A stretch of DNA of 64,000 nucleotides from Saprospiraceae bacterium (GCA_020630775.1 JAHDIN010000010.1:1-64000), one strand, 5' to 3'; shown: positions 46,936-56,883, numbered from the stretch's first letter. The notes: generated by a model from the letters alone, not told the origin. Program-made: numbers and translations.

Positions 46936-49530
46936 ATGCGTCAGTATCAGGAGATTAAGCAACAACATCCTGATGCATTGCTATTATTTAGAGTCGGAGA
47001 CTTTTATGAAACATTTGGAGAAGATGCTGTAAAATGCTCCAAAATACTGGGTATCGTACTTACCTCAAGGAATAATGGCGGTTCCGATATTGAATTAGCT
47101 GGCTTTCCGCACCATTCAAAAGACCTGTATTTACCCAAATTGGTTAAGGCGGGCTATCGTGTAGCTGTCTGTGAGCAATTAGAATTACCAAGTAAGGAGA
47201 AAAAGATTGTAAAAAGGGGCGTAACAGAGGTCGTTACTCCTGGTGTGACAATTAATGATTCACTTCTAAATGCGCACCAAAACAATTATTTGAGCTCTAT
47301 TTACTTTGATAAGCATGGCATAGGCGTCGCATTTTTAGATATTTCTACCGGAGAATTTCTGGTACATCAAGGTAATAAAGCTTCAGTAAGCAACTTGATA
47401 CAGTCCTTTGGTCCTAATGAAATACTGCACTCTAAAAAGCAGTCTACCCTCTTTCAAGAAAATGTATCAAAAGAAATATATGCTTATGGTTTAGACGAAT
47501 GGTTCTACGAAGAAGCATACAATAGAGAACTATTACTCAAACACTTTAACGTCGTTTCGCTTAAAGGCATAGGCCTTGAAGATTTGCCATTAGCGCAGAT
47601 AGCCGCTGGCACTATATTACACTATCTATCTACTATCCAACAAAAGAATATCGCGCATATAGATAGTGTCAACAGAATTGAGTCTGATCGCTATATGTGG
47701 TTAGATAAATTTACGATTAGGAATCTAGAATTGGTTTCTGCACTCCATGAAACAGGTAAATCCTTATTTGAAATATTAAACCACTCCGCCACACCGATGG
47801 GTGCTCGGCTTTTATCAAAATGGATTGTCTTACCTCTGAAACATGAAGCTGAAATAAATGCGCGTTTAGAAAAAGTGGCTTACTTATTTGGTCAGGAGGC
47901 CTCTCGATCCAAATTAATTGAAAGTCTTAAAAAGTTCGGTGATCTCGAGCGCTTAAGTTCAAAAATCCCGTTAAGGAAAATCAATCCACGCGAATATGTT
48001 GTTTTGGCTGAAACCTTAGGATTAATTGAGGATATCCAAGATGTAGTCAAATCATGGGAATACAATGCATTTAATGACTTAATGGCGCGTATCGATCCCT
48101 GTAAGCAATTGAAATCATTGATCGAACAAATGATTCGGGAAGATGCACCGGTCAATATGTCTAAAGGATACATCATTAAAGAAGGATTTAATAAGGAATT
48201 AGACGACTGGAAAGACCTTACGCAAAACAGTAAGGATGTTTTACTTGAACTGCATAAAAAGCAAATAGAAGCTACAGGTATTTCTTCGTTGAAGATTGGC
48301 TACAATAATGTTTTTGGATATTACTTTGAGGTGACTAATCGATTTAAAGATCAAGGTTTGATTCCTGACGATTGGGTACGCAAGCAAACATTAAAAGGAA
48401 GCGAAAGATACATCAATCAAGAACTTAAAGATCTTGAAGCTAAAATTCTACAAGCTCAAGGTGAGATCTCTAGACTAGAAGCACAACTATTTGAAGAATT
48501 GGTCGACAAGTCTAACAGTTACGTATCCTTGCTTTTGAATAATGCGCGAATAATAGGTCAACTAGATTGTCTAGCTTCATTGGCTGAAGTAGCCTTTACC
48601 AGAGAATACTGTAAACCTAAAGTTGATGAAAGTTTGATATTAGATATCAAACTGGGGCGTCATCCAGTAATCGAGGCTCAGTTACCTGCAGATCAACCTT
48701 ATGTTCCTAATGATGTCTTTCTAGATAATGAAAGCCAACAAATCATTATTATTACTGGACCTAATATGTCTGGTAAGTCAGCCGTACTAAGACAAACTGC
48801 GCTAATTACACTATTGGCACATATTGGCAGTTTTGTTCCAGCTCAATCCGCACATATCGGTATCGTTGATAAGATATTTACGAGAGTTGGCGCTACGGAT
48901 AACATCTCTAGTGGAGAATCTACATTTATGGTTGAAATGAACGAGACAGCCAGCATCTTAAATAACTTATCTAATAGAAGTTTAGTTATACTAGACGAAA
49001 TTGGTAGAGGTACAAGTACTTTTGACGGTATTTCAATAGCATGGGCAATTGCAGAGTTTTTACATAACTCTCCAAACTATCAACCCAAAACACTATTTGC
49101 TACCCATTATCATGAGCTCAGTGAACTAGAAAGCTCTATGGAACGCATTAGGAATTTCAACATTTCGACTAAACAAGTAGGTGACAAAGTAATCTTCTTG
49201 CGAAAGCTAGTTGAAGGTGCTTGTAATTCTAGTTTCGGTATTCATGTAGCGCAAATTGCAGGCATGCCGCAGACGTTAATAAGCCGTGCCGCTTTACTTT
49301 TGAATGAGTTAGAGTCTAAGTCCGTGCATCAAGATGCTGCTCAACGCGAAGCATTAACAAGTGCCGCTCAGTCCAACCAACAACAAATACAATTAAGCAT
49401 TTTTGACTCTGGGTCTGAAAAGATGAATGAGTTAAAGACTTTCTTTGAAGGTATCGACATTAATACTTTAACGCCAATAGAAAGTATGCTTAAGTTGAAG
49501 GAAGTGATGGAAAAAATAAAAGGAGACTAA
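46936..49530 (+). CDS. mutS: DNA mismatch repair protein MutS
   Basis: An 864-residue mismatch sensor. Domain I holds the mismatch-wedging motif LLFRVGDFYETFGEDAV (Phe and Glu that stack at the mismatch). The ATPase domain has Walker A GPNMSGKSAVLRQ (about residue 607-619), STFMVEMNETA and Walker B LVILDEIGRGTSTFDG, then TLFATHYHEL. The C-terminus is complete. From ATG 46936 the protein lacks about five residues usually present; codons for KKVTPLM run just upstream in frame but without a usual start codon back to a TAA. A shared terminator follows the gene. Confidence 0.96.
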   Translation: MRQYQEIKQQHPDALLLFRVGDFYETFGEDAVKCSKILGIVLTSRNNGGSDIELAGFPHHSKDLYLPKLVKAGYRVAVCEQLELPSKEKKIVKRGVTEVVTPGVTINDSLLNAHQNNYLSSIYFDKHGIGVAFLDISTGEFLVHQGNKASVSNLIQSFGPNEILHSKKQSTLFQENVSKEIYAYGLDEWFYEEAYNRELLLKHFNVVSLKGIGLEDLPLAQIAAGTILHYLSTIQQKNIAHIDSVNRIESDRYMWLDKFTIRNLELVSALHETGKSLFEILNHSATPMGARLLSKWIVLPLKHEAEINARLEKVAYLFGQEASRSKLIESLKKFGDLERLSSKIPLRKINPREYVVLAETLGLIEDIQDVVKSWEYNAFNDLMARIDPCKQLKSLIEQMIREDAPVNMSKGYIIKEGFNKELDDWKDLTQNSKDVLLELHKKQIEATGISSLKIGYNNVFGYYFEVTNRFKDQGLIPDDWVRKQTLKGSERYINQELKDLEAKILQAQGEISRLEAQLFEELVDKSNSYVSLLLNNARIIGQLDCLASLAEVAFTREYCKPKVDESLILDIKLGRHPVIEAQLPADQPYVPNDVFLDNESQQIIIITGPNMSGKSAVLRQTALITLLAHIGSFVPAQSAHIGIVDKIFTRVGATDNISSGESTFMVEMNETASILNNLSNRSLVILDEIGRGTSTFDGISIAWAIAEFLHNSPNYQPKTLFATHYHELSELESSMERIRNFNISTKQVGDKVIFLRKLVEGACNSSFGIHVAQIAGMPQTLISRAALLLNELESKSVHQDAAQREALTSAAQSNQQQIQLSIFDSGSEKMNELKTFFEGIDINTLTPIESMLKLKEVMEKIKGD

Positions 49531-49552
49531 AATTAATTAGCCTCCCTTTTTT
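49522..49552. terminator. Bidirectional terminator between mutS and convergent T9SS gene
   Basis: GGAG-A-CTAA (49522-49530) pairs with TTAG-C-CTCC (49537-49545), with one A/C mismatch and a 6-nt AATTAA loop. On the plus strand it is followed by TTTTTT (49547-49552). On the minus strand it is followed by TTTTATTTTTT, so it can serve both genes. The left arm includes the mutS stop codon. Confidence 0.75.
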
Positions 49553-49571
49553 ATTTCGATTAAGATCTATT

Positions 49572-52500
49572 CTATTTAGTGATAATCAGCTTTCTAACAG
49601 ATACTTTGTTATTTGCCTCCACTTTAATCATGTATACTCCAGCTGTATAATCATCCAATGTTATACGCTCAGTAATATTCGTTCCTCTTACAAGTTGCGA
49701 ATGCATTTCCTGACCAGCCATATTGACCATAGATATTCTTAATTGATTATCTGATTGGTTGACTAATTGTACATCAACATATTCACTAGCTGGATTTGGC
49801 ATAATGGTGAAATTATTAATGAATGAAATTTCATCAACATTAGTAGTTCCTAATACTGAGTATGTTTCAGTTGTCGAGCAACCTAATTCATCAGTAATGG
49901 TAGCCGTATAATCACCTCTCTCAAGTCCAGTAAGCATCATACCTGTCGCACCGTTATCCCAACTTACAGAATAGTTACCATTGCCACCATTAATATCTAG
50001 TGTAATGGTGCCGTCAGCAGATCCTGCAGTTGTACCTTCTACAACGCCATTGACTTCAATTGGGCTAGGTTCAGTAATTGTGATTTCCTGAACGATCTCA
50101 GCACCAGTAGCATCTCTTACAGTAATGGTATAGACACCAGGTCCTAAGTCTGAGATAACACTTCCTTGTTGTGCATTATCCCAAGAATACTCATATCCTT
50201 CTAATCCACCAACAACAGTTATAGAAGCTTGTCCGTCGCTATCACCAAAACAAGTAACATTTGATATTACAGCAGAAATACGCATCTCAGTGTATGCTAA
50301 CACTTCATTACATTCCGTAGTTGTACCACAGTCATTTGTAACTGATAAGCAAACATTATAATAACCAGCCTCAGCATAAGTATGTGAAGGACTTTGTTCA
50401 GTTGATGTATTACCATCTCCAAAATCCCATAGATAAGTATTTACTTCTCCAACAGACTCATCAGTAAAATCAAAAGCGTAACCTTCCGCCATAGAGCTAT
50501 AAGCTGCAGTTGCAAAATCATTTAGATCAGCTTGTACATCTACTGAAGTTGTTGTTTCACAACCTGCTGCAGTGGTAACAGTAGCAAAGTAAGTACCTGC
50601 AGAATTTACTGTAATATCTTCTTGATTTGAAAGCACATTACCACCAGCATCCGTCCAAGTCACTGTACCTGCAACATTGGTATTCAAGTTTAATGCCGTT
50701 GAAGTGTTATTACAGTCTAACATCATAGGTGTATCTATATTGATATTTGGTTGCTCGTTTACTATTGTATTTAATGTTTGTGTTTCGCTACATCCTGTGA
50801 GATTATTGGTAATAGTTGCTGTTATCATAGAGCTGCTATTGAACTCAACACAAGTACCAGAGGAAACCGGTGTTCCATTAATCATCCAACTGATAGATTC
50901 GTCAGCATTAGCATTGACACAAAGGCTACCAGTTTCTGAACTACAAATTTCAAAATCTCCATTTATAGCAACAGATGGCGCAGCTAATGCTTCTACGCTC
51001 ATAGTTGCATCAGCACTACAGCCTGTATTATTATCAATTAATTGAACAGTTACATCCGCAGTATTGCTTACTTCAAGACAATCATTAGAAGAAACAAAAG
51101 CACCATCGATATACCATTCCACACTTTCATTAGATTCTGGAGTTACGCAGAGTGTAGTATTGCCTCCATCACAGAAGGCGTCAGCACCAGTTAACTCAAC
51201 AGTTGGCAATCCCGTAGAACTAATCACTGTTGATGCAGTCATCGTACATCCAGACATTATATTGGTTACTTGAAGTTCATAAGTTCCAGCTGCACCTGCA
51301 GTAATGTCTATAGCTGTTGGATCAGTCATAATTTGACCATCCGATGTTGTCCACATATACGTTACAGATCCATCAGCTGTAGACCCTTGGCCAGAAATTA
51401 AAGCTGTAGGGTTATTACAATCTAATTGACTATTAGCCTGAGCGACTGCCATAGGTGTTGTGAAATCTTCATTGACCATAACAGCTTCAGAAGTTGTGCA
51501 ATCCTCTAACATATCATACACTTCTAATGTATAAAGACCAACAGAGTCTACTTGAACTTGATACCCTGTATCAATTAAAGTGTAAGAAGGATCATACCAA
51601 TAATAGATAATGTTATTTCCAACAGCTGAACTATCAGCATTTACATATACTGGAGTGGCATTGCAGTTAAAAGCACCTAAAACCTCCGTATCGGCCTCAG
51701 GTCCGTTAGTTTGATCTATAATAATTGTAGGCATATAAGCTTCACAACCATACGAATCAACGATTGTGACATTATATTCACCTGGTGCAACTATAACTTC
51801 TTCTTCAGTAGTCTCAAAGTCTTCGAAATAGTATGTGTAAGGATATTCCCCACCATCCACATCAAATTCGATGATACCATTTTCCATACCACATTCAGCA
51901 TCTGTCTGCTCCCAGAAAGGTTCTATCTCATCTGGTTCTTCAATGAAATAACTGTGCTCTTGCTCACAGCCTGAATCTGTATCAATTATAGTGACATCAT
52001 AAGCTCCTGCAGGAATATCATATAAATCTTCTGTATCAGCACCATTGCTCCAAACGTATTCAAAATCACCAGAACCACCTTCAATATCGATTTCAATAAA
52101 ACCCGTTTCTTCTCCGTTGCAGAATATATTTTCATAATCTGCTAATTCTACATCGTAAACATTAGAATTATCTACTTCGATTGGTCCTAAAACAACTTCG
52201 TACGAGCTGTTATCATCAGTAAGAGTGACATAGTAATCACCTGATTCGATATCAGAGATATCTTCAGTTGTTGCGCCATTAGACCATAGAAATTCAATAT
52301 CTCCAGAACCACCAACAGGCTCTAAGTCAATGGATGATGTTTCACAACCACCATCTTCAACTGTCCATGTCGTATTCCACATTTGGAAAGTCTCGTTAAC
52401 CCATGATTCCCATTCGCCTACACCTGCTTGTCCTATTTCACGGATATCTCCATTTGGAGAAATGCCATATAAGGTAGGCCAGTACGCAATTGAATAGTTA

Positions 52501-52916
52501 TCTCTAGTGTCAGCTGCTTCACCAGAGGGCGGATTTAAGATAGGATAATTAACGCCCGCTGTCCAGTCTCCTAAACTTGTATTATTGCATCCTGAAGGTC
52601 CATAGATGCATTGTTGATTCGTATTAGGATCGGCTTCAACCATAAAGACCATCACATTGTCGTCTCCTGGAGGGCCAAATTCATCCCATACATCTTCTAA
52701 AATACCTGATTGATGATAACTCCAACAAGGAGGACACCATGTAGCTGAAAAATCCAACACTACAGAGTAACCTTGATCCAAGTAATCATAAAGATTGTGC
52801 TGTCCGCCATTGATATCATCTAAAGTGAAATCAGGGGCTTGTGCACCATCAGGAAGTTGTGCAAATACCGCGATTGGGAAAATAAAAAGTAATAAGTGTA
52901 AAAGTTTTGCTTTCAT
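49572..52916 (-). CDS. Thioredoxin-fold / SprB-repeat surface protein with T9SS type A sorting domain
   Basis: A 1114-residue secreted protein. Signal peptide (cleavage near AVFAQ); a TlpA/peroxiredoxin-like thioredoxin domain at about 21-180 with active site WCPPCW (Cys61, Cys64) and a cis-Pro-like YWPTLYG. Three SprB-like repeats at about 190-420 (FLWSNGATTEDI, YVWSNGADTEDLYDI, FEDFETTEEEV) are followed by several Ig-like Cys-pair domains. A PKD domain lies at about 815-890 (YLWDFGDGNTSTEQSPSHTY). Two more SprB repeats precede the type A sorting domain (IMPNPASEYVDVQLV ... VRKLIITK). Thiol oxidoreductase activity at the cell surface is possible. The gene is convergent with mutS. Confidence 0.9.
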   Translation of the reverse strand: MKAKLLHLLLFIFPIAVFAQLPDGAQAPDFTLDDINGGQHNLYDYLDQGYSVVLDFSATWCPPCWSYHQSGILEDVWDEFGPPGDDNVMVFMVEADPNTNQQCIYGPSGCNNTSLGDWTAGVNYPILNPPSGEAADTRDNYSIAYWPTLYGISPNGDIREIGQAGVGEWESWVNETFQMWNTTWTVEDGGCETSSIDLEPVGGSGDIEFLWSNGATTEDISDIESGDYYVTLTDDNSSYEVVLGPIEVDNSNVYDVELADYENIFCNGEETGFIEIDIEGGSGDFEYVWSNGADTEDLYDIPAGAYDVTIIDTDSGCEQEHSYFIEEPDEIEPFWEQTDAECGMENGIIEFDVDGGEYPYTYYFEDFETTEEEVIVAPGEYNVTIVDSYGCEAYMPTIIIDQTNGPEADTEVLGAFNCNATPVYVNADSSAVGNNIIYYWYDPSYTLIDTGYQVQVDSVGLYTLEVYDMLEDCTTSEAVMVNEDFTTPMAVAQANSQLDCNNPTALISGQGSTADGSVTYMWTTSDGQIMTDPTAIDITAGAAGTYELQVTNIMSGCTMTASTVISSTGLPTVELTGADAFCDGGNTTLCVTPESNESVEWYIDGAFVSSNDCLEVSNTADVTVQLIDNNTGCSADATMSVEALAAPSVAINGDFEICSSETGSLCVNANADESISWMINGTPVSSGTCVEFNSSSMITATITNNLTGCSETQTLNTIVNEQPNINIDTPMMLDCNNTSTALNLNTNVAGTVTWTDAGGNVLSNQEDITVNSAGTYFATVTTAAGCETTTSVDVQADLNDFATAAYSSMAEGYAFDFTDESVGEVNTYLWDFGDGNTSTEQSPSHTYAEAGYYNVCLSVTNDCGTTTECNEVLAYTEMRISAVISNVTCFGDSDGQASITVVGGLEGYEYSWDNAQQGSVISDLGPGVYTITVRDATGAEIVQEITITEPSPIEVNGVVEGTTAGSADGTITLDINGGNGNYSVSWDNGATGMMLTGLERGDYTATITDELGCSTTETYSVLGTTNVDEISFINNFTIMPNPASEYVDVQLVNQSDNQLRISMVNMAGQEMHSQLVRGTNITERITLDDYTAGVYMIKVEANNKVSVRKLIITK

Positions 52917-52951
52917 TCTAACTAGATTTTCAGCAAAATACCAAAAATCTG

Positions 52952-54289
52952 TTAAAATCCCTTCATGTTATTGAGTCTTTCCATCATTTGGTTCATCCCT
53001 TTCCCCTTGGACATCATATGCATCATTTTACGCATTTGATCAAACTGTTTGATAAACATATTGATTTCGTGAATATTTCTTCCACATCCCCTTGAAATAC
53101 GCTTCTTTCGAGACATATTTAAAGATTCAGGATGGGCTCTTTCATAGGGCGTCATAGACTGAATAATCGATTCAACTTTTGCAAAAGCACTATCATCGAT
53201 ATCTAAGTTTTTAATCTTACTCATGCCAGGAATCATACCTAATAAGGATTTGATGTCTCCCATCTTCTTAATTTGATTTAACTGACCTAAAAAGTCATTG
53301 AAATCAAATTTATTTTTCTTGATTTTGCGCTCTAATCGCTTAGCCTCTTTTTCATCTATCTGCTCTTGAGCTCTTTCAACAAAAGAGACGATATCACCCA
53401 TGCCCAATATTCGCGAAGCCATTCTCTCTGGGTGGAAAACATCCAATGCATCTAGCTTCTCTCCAGTACTGGCAAATTTGATGGGTTTTCCAACAGTATA
53501 TTTAACAGAAATAGCGGCACCACCTCTAGTATCACCATCTAATTTTGTAAGTACAACGCCGTCATAATTGATTCTATCATTGAAGGCCTTTGCCGTGTTG
53601 ACAGCATCTTGACCAGTCATAGAATCAACAACGAATAACGTTTCGGTTGGATCTATTGCTTTTTTAATGCTTTCAATTTCTTGCATCATCTCCTCATCTA
53701 CAGCTAAACGACCCGCCGTATCGACAATCAAAACACCGTAGTTGTTTTGTGCTGCATGCACCATAGCATTCCCTGCTATTTCTATGGGATTTGTATTACC
53801 CGGTTCTTTGTAAACACCTACACCGATAGATTCAGCTAAAACAGATAATTGGTCAACGGCTGCGGGTCTATAAACGTCACATGCAGCTACCAATACTTTC
53901 ATGTTTTTTTTCTCCTTAAGATACTTAGCCAATTTGCCCGTAAAAGTAGTTTTACCTGATCCCTGAAGACCTGCAATAAGCACTACGCCTGGCTTGCCTT
54001 TTACATTAATCCCAGCTGTTTGTCCCCCCATCAATTCGACCATCTCATCATACACGATCTTAACCATGAGTTCACCAGGCTTAACCGACTTCAGGACATT
54101 CCTTGTACCTAATGCTTGCTCCTTAACCTTATCGGTAAACTCTTTAGCAATTTTATAGTTAACATCCGCTGCAACCAATGCTCTTCGGATTTCTTTAATC
54201 GATTGAGCAATATTAATTTCGGTTAACTTTCCTTCTCCCGATAAGCCTTTAAAGGCCGCATCTAATCTATCACTAAGTGTATTAAACAT
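52952..54289 (-). CDS. ffh: Signal recognition particle protein Ffh
   Basis: A 445-residue GTPase that, with 4.5S RNA, targets membrane proteins to FtsY and SecYEG. The N domain covers 1-90. The G domain shows GLQGSGKTTFTGKLA, CDVYRPAAVDQL, VDTAGRLAVDEEMM, TKLDGDTRGGAAIS and a FASTGEKLDALDVFHPERMASRILGMGD closing stretch. The Met-rich M domain has MIPGMSKIKNL, SRGCGRNIHEINMFIKQF and MMHMMSKGKGMNQMMERL. The length and order are normal. A Bacteroidota-type promoter lies just upstream. Confidence 0.97.
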   Translation of the reverse strand: MFNTLSDRLDAAFKGLSGEGKLTEINIAQSIKEIRRALVAADVNYKIAKEFTDKVKEQALGTRNVLKSVKPGELMVKIVYDEMVELMGGQTAGINVKGKPGVVLIAGLQGSGKTTFTGKLAKYLKEKKNMKVLVAACDVYRPAAVDQLSVLAESIGVGVYKEPGNTNPIEIAGNAMVHAAQNNYGVLIVDTAGRLAVDEEMMQEIESIKKAIDPTETLFVVDSMTGQDAVNTAKAFNDRINYDGVVLTKLDGDTRGGAAISVKYTVGKPIKFASTGEKLDALDVFHPERMASRILGMGDIVSFVERAQEQIDEKEAKRLERKIKKNKFDFNDFLGQLNQIKKMGDIKSLLGMIPGMSKIKNLDIDDSAFAKVESIIQSMTPYERAHPESLNMSRKKRISRGCGRNIHEINMFIKQFDQMRKMMHMMSKGKGMNQMMERLNNMKGF

Positions 54290-54310
54290 GAATTTGTTTT
54301 TTAAGCATTA

Positions 54311-54342
54311 CAAAAGTAGAAATAATAGAAGCTTAATAGCAA
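54311..54342 (-). promoter_or_regulatory. Promoter of ffh
   Basis: The minus strand has TACTTTTG (54318-54311), matching TAnnTTTG, with a TTG (54342-54340) placed 21 bases before it. This fits the -33/-7 layout of Bacteroidota promoters. Predicted transcription starts about 15 bases before the ffh ATG. Confidence 0.55.
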
Positions 54343-54440
54343 TTCGATTATCTTTAAGATTCTGATTATTAGAAAGTATTTAATTCTTGTCTTCTTTCCC
54401 TTATTTTATCAATTCATTATATATTAGACTTCTTAATAAT

Positions 54441-55064
54441 ATGATTAAATCGTTAAAATACATCTGTTTTTATTTGTGCTTCATGAGTCTTTGGGCTTCA
54501 CAAGCTTCATTCTGTCCTTTTGAATCATATGCATTACAGCTATTCCCTCAAAAGTCTAATCAGCATTTTCAACCTAGAATTGGGGAAGTCATAGATAGAT
54601 TTAATAATGTTGAGGTCTACTATAACGGAGATGTAGGCAATGTGTTTGGGAGAAATGTCACTTATGATGGCTATAATCTAGGTTTGAATTATCAATGCGT
54701 TGAATATATCAAGCGCTACTATTACTATGTTTATGATCATAAAATGCCCAATTCTTATGGTCATGCTAAAGAGTTCTTTAATCCTAAATTGCCAGACCGA
54801 AAATACAATCCCAAAAGAGATTTGTATCAATTTACAAATGGATCAGAATATAGACCTTTGCCAGGAGACATAATAGTTTTTGACTCCACACATAAAAATC
54901 CATTTGGTCATGCTGGTATTGTCACTTACTCCAAAGGCGATCGATGTGAAATTATCCAACAAAATGTGGGGCAAAAATCTAGAGAAATGCTTGGTGTCAT
55001 GGAACGTCAAGGAAAGTTTTTTGTACTGGATAAGGATGTTTTAGGTTGGTTGCGAAAGGGATGA
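54441..55064 (+). CDS. Secreted CHAP-domain amidase/peptidase
   Basis: A 207-residue protein from ATG 54441, chosen because a signal peptide starts there (IKSLKYICFYLCFMSLWASQA); an upstream in-frame TTG would bury it. The CHAP domain spans about 55-200 with catalytic Cys86 in GLNYQCVEYIKRYYY and His157 in NPFGHAGIVTY, and an LPGDIIVF motif between. CHAP enzymes cut peptidoglycan cross-links or glutathionylspermidine-type amides. Here it is probably periplasmic or secreted and acts on the wall. It stands alone between divergent ffh and the PH-like pair. Confidence 0.85.
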   Translation: MIKSLKYICFYLCFMSLWASQASFCPFESYALQLFPQKSNQHFQPRIGEVIDRFNNVEVYYNGDVGNVFGRNVTYDGYNLGLNYQCVEYIKRYYYYVYDHKMPNSYGHAKEFFNPKLPDRKYNPKRDLYQFTNGSEYRPLPGDIIVFDSTHKNPFGHAGIVTYSKGDRCEIIQQNVGQKSREMLGVMERQGKFFVLDKDVLGWLRKG

Positions 55065-55127
55065 CTCCCTCAATGTTTGGAACTACTTGGTCATACTTTT
55101 TGTTGATCTAATTACAACTTCTTGAGT

Positions 55128-55601
55128 ATGATTGGATCACAAAAAATAATCTGGAAAGGCCAATCAGAATTGGTTTTTGATGATTTCAGAAGTCGCATTT
55201 TTAAAGGCATTTTCGCTCTAGAATTCATCCTCGCACTCATCATCATTTTCGTTGTTATTTACCTCGACTTAGATTATAAATATTTCTTCCTTATCTTATT
55301 ATTTACTTTGGGAGGTGTATTATCTGACTTTATCAGTTTTAGATTAAATCGACAAAAAGAGTATGTACTTACCAGCAATAGCTTATTGATCAGAAAGTTA
55401 AATGGTCGAATATTAACGTCCATCAGTCTTTCTAAAATACTAAATGTATACTCAACAAGTGAGCAGCCTGACACCGAATCTATTGTCATCACACATCAAA
55501 TAGATAAAAAGAAGAAAATAAAAACTACCGAGTTAATTAACATCCCAAAAGTTGATAAAGTACAAGCACTAATCGAACATCAAATTAATCAATCCAAATA
55601 A
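55128..55601 (+). CDS. PH-like domain membrane protein (first of a pair)
   Basis: About 158 residues. A short N-terminus with IIWKGQSELVF leads to two membrane helices (about 30-50 and 53-75), then a beta-rich domain: YVLTSNSLLIRKLNGRILTSISLSKILNVY and SIVITHQIDKKKK. This is the layout of bacterial PH (YdbS/YdbT-like) proteins. It is a paralogue of the next gene, 8 bases downstream; both share WKG, EYVLTxSSxxxRxxNG and a final helix. The start may be TTG 55122 or ATG 55128. The function is unknown. Confidence 0.75.
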   Translation: MIGSQKIIWKGQSELVFDDFRSRIFKGIFALEFILALIIIFVVIYLDLDYKYFFLILLFTLGGVLSDFISFRLNRQKEYVLTSNSLLIRKLNGRILTSISLSKILNVYSTSEQPDTESIVITHQIDKKKKIKTTELINIPKVDKVQALIEHQINQSK

Positions 55602-55609
55602 TAGACCTC

Positions 55610-56110
55610 ATGAAGGACAATAGCGATAATATCATCTGGAAAGGAAAACCTAAGTACAGATCCAAGATATTCATGGTGCCCGAAGAAGAGTTTATTGATT
55701 CCTACATGGGTTTTGTATCTCCGCATCTACTTATATCTGTTATTCTTTCAATCTTGTTTATATTCTTTCTAGCGTTGCTGCCGTTTAAGATTCCCACTTT
55801 TGTATTTATACTTATTCTCATAACAGCCATATTTTTACCCGACTTTATAGGATGGCGAAAGCATGCTAATCTTGAGTACGTTTTAACAAACAGTAGCTTT
55901 TTTGTTCGTCATTCAAATGGGCTGATTAAGCAACAGATCAATCTCGATGATATACGAAATATTTATTCGTCTACCGTTGACAACCTAAGTGAAAATATTT
56001 CTATAAAACACACTTCCAGTACTTCAAATCAATTGCAAGATTTTGTAGTAAACTATGTCCCTAAAGATGTTGGTTTAGAAAAGCTAATAAGACATCACTG
56101 TAAGATCTAA
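55610..56110 (+). CDS. PH-like domain membrane protein (second of a pair)
   Basis: A 166-residue paralogue of the preceding gene. It begins DNIIWKGKPKYRSKIF, has two membrane helices (about 45-65 and 68-85), and then a beta domain LEYVLTNSSFFVRHSNGLIKQQINLDDIRNIYSS with SENISIKHTSST and a C-terminal helix. Lying 8 bases after the first copy, it probably forms a heterodimer or arose by recent tandem duplication, though the two are well diverged. The role is unknown. Confidence 0.75.
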   Translation: MKDNSDNIIWKGKPKYRSKIFMVPEEEFIDSYMGFVSPHLLISVILSILFIFFLALLPFKIPTFVFILILITAIFLPDFIGWRKHANLEYVLTNSSFFVRHSNGLIKQQINLDDIRNIYSSTVDNLSENISIKHTSSTSNQLQDFVVNYVPKDVGLEKLIRHHCKI

Positions 56111-56256
56111 AACACCCTTCCCTTAGTCTAGATTAAGTGAAGTGCATAAAGTATGGAATGTAAACATTAAGATTCTACGTCTAAAAGACTTCTCCGCAGG
56201 GTCGTAGTATAAAAGGGGTTAAACTGAATTTAGCCTATAACTGAGTGACTAAGCCT

Positions 56257-56880
56257 CTATCCAAATCCCTTTGGGCCTTCCATCAATCTCTCAAACACCA
56301 AAGACAGCATAGAAGGATCTGTCACGAAAAAGAAGGCCAATCCCCATAACGCCCCATATAAATGCGCACTATGTCCTATTCCATCTGCTCGTCCAGTCTT
56401 ATCTGCCCAATAAGAGTAACCTAAAAATCCAACAGCGAATACAATAGATGGCACTGGGGGAAAATCTAGCCACTCCCAAGGCATGAGCATACAGTAAATA
56501 AGAACTAAAGCAGAAGTGGCACCAGAAGCACCAACGGCGCTATAGCCATAATTATCTTTATGTTGAAGATGCGTTACCAGATCACCAGCAATAATGGAGG
56601 TAAAATAAAGTAAGATGTAAAAGAAGATACCCTTTATCTCTCCCATATTGATCATGAAGACCCGTTCGATCTGTGTTCCGAACATATAGAGTACAAACCC
56701 ATTTATACCTAGGTGCATCCAATTAGCATGTACAAATCCAGAGCTAATTAATCGATAGTATTCTTTCTTATTATGCTCAGAATAAGGATGATGTTTTAAT
56801 GATTCAATAATATTTCGATTATTAAATCCTTGATAAGAAACGATTCCAGTTAGAATAAGTATAGCTAAAGTAACACTCAT
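56257..56880 (-). CDS. Rhomboid-family intramembrane serine protease
   Basis: A 207-residue protein with six membrane helices. The catalytic Ser119 is in GASG (residues 117-120) and the His is at 173 in GHSAHLYGALWG. The N-terminal YYRLISSGFVHANWMHLGINGF segment matches rhomboids, where the HxxxxHLxxN element shapes the active site. Rhomboids cut membrane proteins within the bilayer; the substrate is unknown. It is the last gene of coaD-pruA-rlmH-rhomboid, 3 bases after rlmH. Confidence 0.92.
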   Translation of the reverse strand: MSVTLAILILTGIVSYQGFNNRNIIESLKHHPYSEHNKKEYYRLISSGFVHANWMHLGINGFVLYMFGTQIERVFMINMGEIKGIFFYILLYFTSIIAGDLVTHLQHKDNYGYSAVGASGATSALVLIYCMLMPWEWLDFPPVPSIVFAVGFLGYSYWADKTGRADGIGHSAHLYGALWGLAFFFVTDPSMLSLVFERLMEGPKGFG

Positions 56881-56883
56881 GTT

